From Candidatus Poribacteria bacterium (GTDB taxonomy: Bacteria > Poribacteria > WGA-4E > UBA9662): a stretch of DNA of 8,423 nt. The stretch covers positions 27,694-36,116 of the forward strand of contig PACG01000049.1 in the NCBI GenBank assembly GCA_002699335.1. The letters are read 5' to 3'. Under the pieces are notes generated by a model. That model searched no databases, was not told where the DNA came from, and was given only the letters and a program-made list of their open reading frames with translations. Below, one piece after another: positions 6,352-8,423 of the stretch (position 1 is its first letter; each line of letters starts with the position of its first letter). The position numbers were made by a program, and so were the translations under genes.

Positions 6352-7338
6352 GTGATAGCCAAAACGATGACAAACACAACGTCAATTTCCCTGTTCATTC
6401 GTCGGAATAGGGCCTGTTTAAGTACGCTTTCTTTCCTGGTTGTAATGATGACCTGCTTTCTGATCGCCAACCCGAAGGTATTCACCGACGCGGCCATCTA
6501 CAACGCGGTGTTCATTACCCTTCCGGTGGCTATTTTCCTGGTCGTTCCCCTGGTTTTCACCGTCACCGGCGGCGAAATAGATTTGTCCTTTCCCTCCAAT
6601 ATGGCCATGGCTTCCTGGGTGTTTTCACTGTTGATTCAAAAAGGCGTTCCACCGGTTTTGGGCTTAATAGTAGCCATTGGGGTGGGAATGGGTATCGGTG
6701 TGATTATCGGGCTAATTGTGGTCTATGGGCATCTGTCCTCACTGGTCTGCACGCTAGGATTCAACTTCTTCCTGCGCGGCTTCATCATGATATTGACCGA
6801 GGGCCGGTCGATCACTATATTGGAGATACAGGATGGTCTATTCCACAATGTTTTAGCTGGTACCTTTTTAGGCCTACCGGCCCAGATGGGTTGGGCGCTA
6901 CTGTTTACTCTGATTTGCGTATTGGTCTTTAACCGTCACTGTTACGGCATCCGCGTGCACTGTGTGGGTGATAACCCCCAAAGTGCGGAACAGATGGGCA
7001 TCAATGTCAATCGCGTTAGGATCTCTTTTTTCATTTTTATGGGGTTGGGGGCTTCACTAGCAGGTGTCTTTTCCGTTTTGATCAATTTTTCCTGGTGGCC
7101 GACAACTGGCGACGGGTATTTGCTCACTGCTCTGGCCTCTGTTTTTGTGGGTGGGACACCGACCTGGGGCGGGGTTGGAACCGTCGTCGGTGGTGCGCTT
7201 GGGGCCACCATCGTCTCCTTTATGGAAACAGGAGTGGTTGCAGCCGGATTAACCGGATTTTACGTCCAGTTTTTCAAAGGATTGATCATCATTCTGTCGT
7301 TGCTGGCCCATCGATACAGCAGCAAACGGTATCGGTAG
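6352..7338 (+). CDS. ABC transporter permease of the ribose/xylose (BPD_transp_2) family
   Basis: This is a 328-residue integral inner-membrane protein with about eight to ten hydrophobic segments (roughly 22-40, 54-72, 83-97, 101-125, 129-148, 181-194, 224-246, 255-296, 303-319). Family marks are TGGEIDLSF (72-80), the cytoplasmic coupling region GDNPQSAEQMGIN (206-218), which corresponds to GxNxxAAxxxGI, and the glycine-rich FVGGTPTWGGVGTVVGG (265-281). The GTG at 6352 is chosen because GAGGAA sits five bases upstream. The later ATG at 6367 has no such site. It begins 27 nt after the ATPase stop and is the last gene of the operon. Only one permease gene is present, so it should work as a homodimer with two ATPase copies. 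Confidence 0.93.
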   Translation: MIAKTMTNTTSISLFIRRNRACLSTLSFLVVMMTCFLIANPKVFTDAAIYNAVFITLPVAIFLVVPLVFTVTGGEIDLSFPSNMAMASWVFSLLIQKGVPPVLGLIVAIGVGMGIGVIIGLIVVYGHLSSLVCTLGFNFFLRGFIMILTEGRSITILEIQDGLFHNVLAGTFLGLPAQMGWALLFTLICVLVFNRHCYGIRVHCVGDNPQSAEQMGINVNRVRISFFIFMGLGASLAGVFSVLINFSWWPTTGDGYLLTALASVFVGGTPTWGGVGTVVGGALGATIVSFMETGVVAAGLTGFYVQFFKGLIIILSLLAHRYSSKRYR

Positions 7339-7357
7339 CAAATTGCGTGTCGGCACT

Positions 7358-7416
7358 CAGGTGATACCTGTAGACAGCGTATAATAGACGACTAAGCTGT
7401 GATCACCACCCACAGC
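7358..7416. other. Two short stem-forming sequences after the importer operon
   Basis: CAGGT/ACCTG (7358-7362 with 7366-7370) and GCTGTG/CACAGC (7396-7401 with 7411-7416, 9-nt loop) can form small stems 20-80 nt past the permease stop. Neither is followed by a T-run, so rho-independent termination is not supported. The second contains the 8-bp palindrome GTGATCAC, which could be a protein-binding site. Confidence 0.2.
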
Positions 7417-7426
7417 CGGATCCCTT

Positions 7427-7432
7427 TATAAT
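7427..7432 (+). promoter_or_regulatory. TATAAT -10 box upstream of the small frame at 7459
   Basis: This is a perfect TATAAT that would start transcription near 7439, about 20 nt before the small frame's ATG. No good -35 is seen at 16-18 bases. A second TATAAT at 7380-7385 also lacks a -35. Confidence 0.25.
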
Positions 7433-7458
7433 CTAAAACATCAACTGAAAGGAGAAAT

Positions 7459-7527
7459 ATGGCTACCAGTAGACATGAAAGAACAACTCCGACACACGTT
7501 TTTCTGGGTTTTCTGGCCGTTATCTGA
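7459..7527 (+). CDS. 22-residue small open frame with strong ribosome binding site
   Basis: The frame reads MATSRHERTTPTHVFLGFLAVI and stops with TGA. AAAGGAGA lies just upstream, with GGAG four bases before the ATG, the best ribosome binding site in the window. The N-terminal half is polar and basic and the C-terminal half hydrophobic. It may be a true small protein, or the surviving 5' end of a gene whose body was lost, since nothing coding-like continues in any plus frame before the convergent dehydrogenase. I do not recognise the sequence. Confidence 0.35.
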   Translation: MATSRHERTTPTHVFLGFLAVI

Positions 7528-7575
7528 TCGGTATTAAGATAATTTTTCGTGAAGTTTCTAAGACTAGACCTAGTT

Positions 7576-8423
7576 TTATTGATGATAGTTGGTCCAATTG
7601 AAGATCGCTCCCAACACCTGATCCTTATGCTGAATCAGGTCCTGATAGGCTTGTGCGACATTTTCCGGGTCATAAACACGCGAAACCAGCGGTTCGATTT
7701 TGAGTCGATCTTCAAGTATTAGACGAACCAGCAACTTACAATTCCGTTCCATACTGTGCCGGGTGAAATCGTTGTCCTCTATCGGTATCTTCCACTCGTG
7801 TGCCCCGCGTAAGGTCAAATTTCCACCCGATCGCCAGAGGTGGACCTTTTCCAGGAAGGGTGTAATGTCGGTTTGATACTCGCCTCGGGGTGAACCGACG
7901 AAGACGAGCATTCCATTACGGCCAGCGTATTCGGTGGACGATGTAGCCACGGTGGGAACGCCGGTACATTCTAAAACCACCTCAGCCCCCTTGCTGTTGG
8001 TCAGTGTCATCACATCTGCTCTCGCATCCTCCCGGATCGGGTTGATGGTGTTTTGAATGCCGCAGGAGCGGGCTACTTCCAATCGGTGATCCACCAAATC
8101 GATCAAAATGGGGTATGCCCCTGATAGGGTAGCCAATTGGGCCGCAAATTGCCCCACCAGTCCGGCACCGGTTATTACTACGGTGTCGCCTAGCTGAGGC
8201 TGGGCAGTCTGAAGACCGGTTAATGCTACCAGGGCCATGCCCAGCATTGAGGCAGCGGCTCGATCCAGTTCATCTGGAATACGACATACCAGCTGGCTAC
8301 CCAAAGAGTGGCTTTGATGATGAATGTGGCTGAAGACAAGATCGCCAACCGAAACATGGGTCACTTCGTCCCCGACAGCCAGCACCCGACCAATAGCACG
8401 GTTGCCAATCTGAAGAGGGTAAG
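7576..8423 (-). CDS. Medium-chain (zinc-type) dehydrogenase, 5' end outside window
   Basis: The minus-strand frame is open to the right edge. The GTG at 8385 is internal, because the upstream text YPLQIGNRAIGR matches the family region before VLAVGDEV. About 281 residues are visible. VGDLVF marks the end of the GroES-like catalytic domain, and ITGAGLVGQFAAQ is the Rossmann glycine motif. The acidic residue after the second strand (LIDLVDHR) suggests NAD rather than NADP. GAEVVLECTG and ENVAQAYQDL are usual for the family. The typical Gly-His-Glu zinc motif is replaced by GNR, and the four-cysteine structural-zinc loop is absent: VGDLVF passes directly to IHHQSHSLGSQLV. It probably oxidises or reduces a sugar alcohol or similar small compound, but the substrate is unknown. 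It is convergent with the importer operon and ends 48 nt after the small frame. Confidence 0.88.
   Translation of the reverse strand, partial: YPLQIGNRAIGRVLAVGDEVTHVSVGDLVFSHIHHQSHSLGSQLVCRIPDELDRAAASMLGMALVALTGLQTAQPQLGDTVVITGAGLVGQFAAQLATLSGAYPILIDLVDHRLEVARSCGIQNTINPIREDARADVMTLTNSKGAEVVLECTGVPTVATSSTEYAGRNGMLVFVGSPRGEYQTDITPFLEKVHLWRSGGNLTLRGAHEWKIPIEDNDFTRHSMERNCKLLVRLILEDRLKIEPLVSRVYDPENVAQAYQDLIQHKDQVLGAIFNWTNYHQ

Noticed and set aside
1..8423. CRISPR arrays, tRNA, rRNA and riboswitches
   Set aside because: No regularly spaced repeats, cloverleaf-like segments or known aptamer motifs were seen on either strand.

Overview
The window looks like chromosomal DNA from an uncultured, probably Gram-negative bacterium of moderate GC. 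It carries a sugar-type ABC importer, a zinc-type dehydrogenase and two copies of the formylglycine-generating-enzyme (FGE) fold. The wording of the FGE pseudogene resembles, from memory only, proteins of candidate phyla such as Poribacteria or Latescibacterota. I offer this as a low-certainty guess. No rRNA, tRNA, CRISPR array or intact mobile element is visible.

Left part (1-2302). The C-terminal two thirds of an FGE-fold protein enter from the left edge and end at 453. The next 1.6 kb is a gene graveyard. On the minus strand lie a multi-frameshifted N-terminal half of a secreted FGE-type protein (2028 to 1458) and three weaker remnants: possibly an outer-membrane barrel end (1356-1096), a Gfo/Idh/MocA-like C-terminus (922-729) and a RidA-like C-terminus (709-506). 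The assignments of these three are tentative. Their stop-broken, coding-like character is directly visible.

Middle part (2303-6351 and on to 7338). A 627-residue minus-strand protein joins a long beta-rich region of unknown role to a C-terminal DUF59/MIP18 domain. It is divergent from a compact three-gene ABC importer operon on the plus strand: secreted substrate-binding protein, single-domain ATPase and permease, with 27-nt gaps between the genes. The 338-nt divergent spacer holds a near-consensus sigma70 promoter facing left, a plausible one facing right, and a 10-bp perfect palindrome. The three transporter proteins should form a complete importer for a carbohydrate or similar small solute. 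The divergent layout suggests that the 627-residue protein acts on, or is controlled together with, the imported compound.

Right part (7339-8423). A short spacer contains a 22-codon open frame with a very good ribosome binding site and no recognisable continuation. It is followed, convergently, by a medium-chain dehydrogenase that runs off the right edge. The dehydrogenase has a clear NAD-type Rossmann motif but lacks both the structural-zinc loop and the usual Gly-His-Glu zinc motif. Together the importer, dehydrogenase and DUF59 fusion suggest a small catabolic neighbourhood of unknown substrate.
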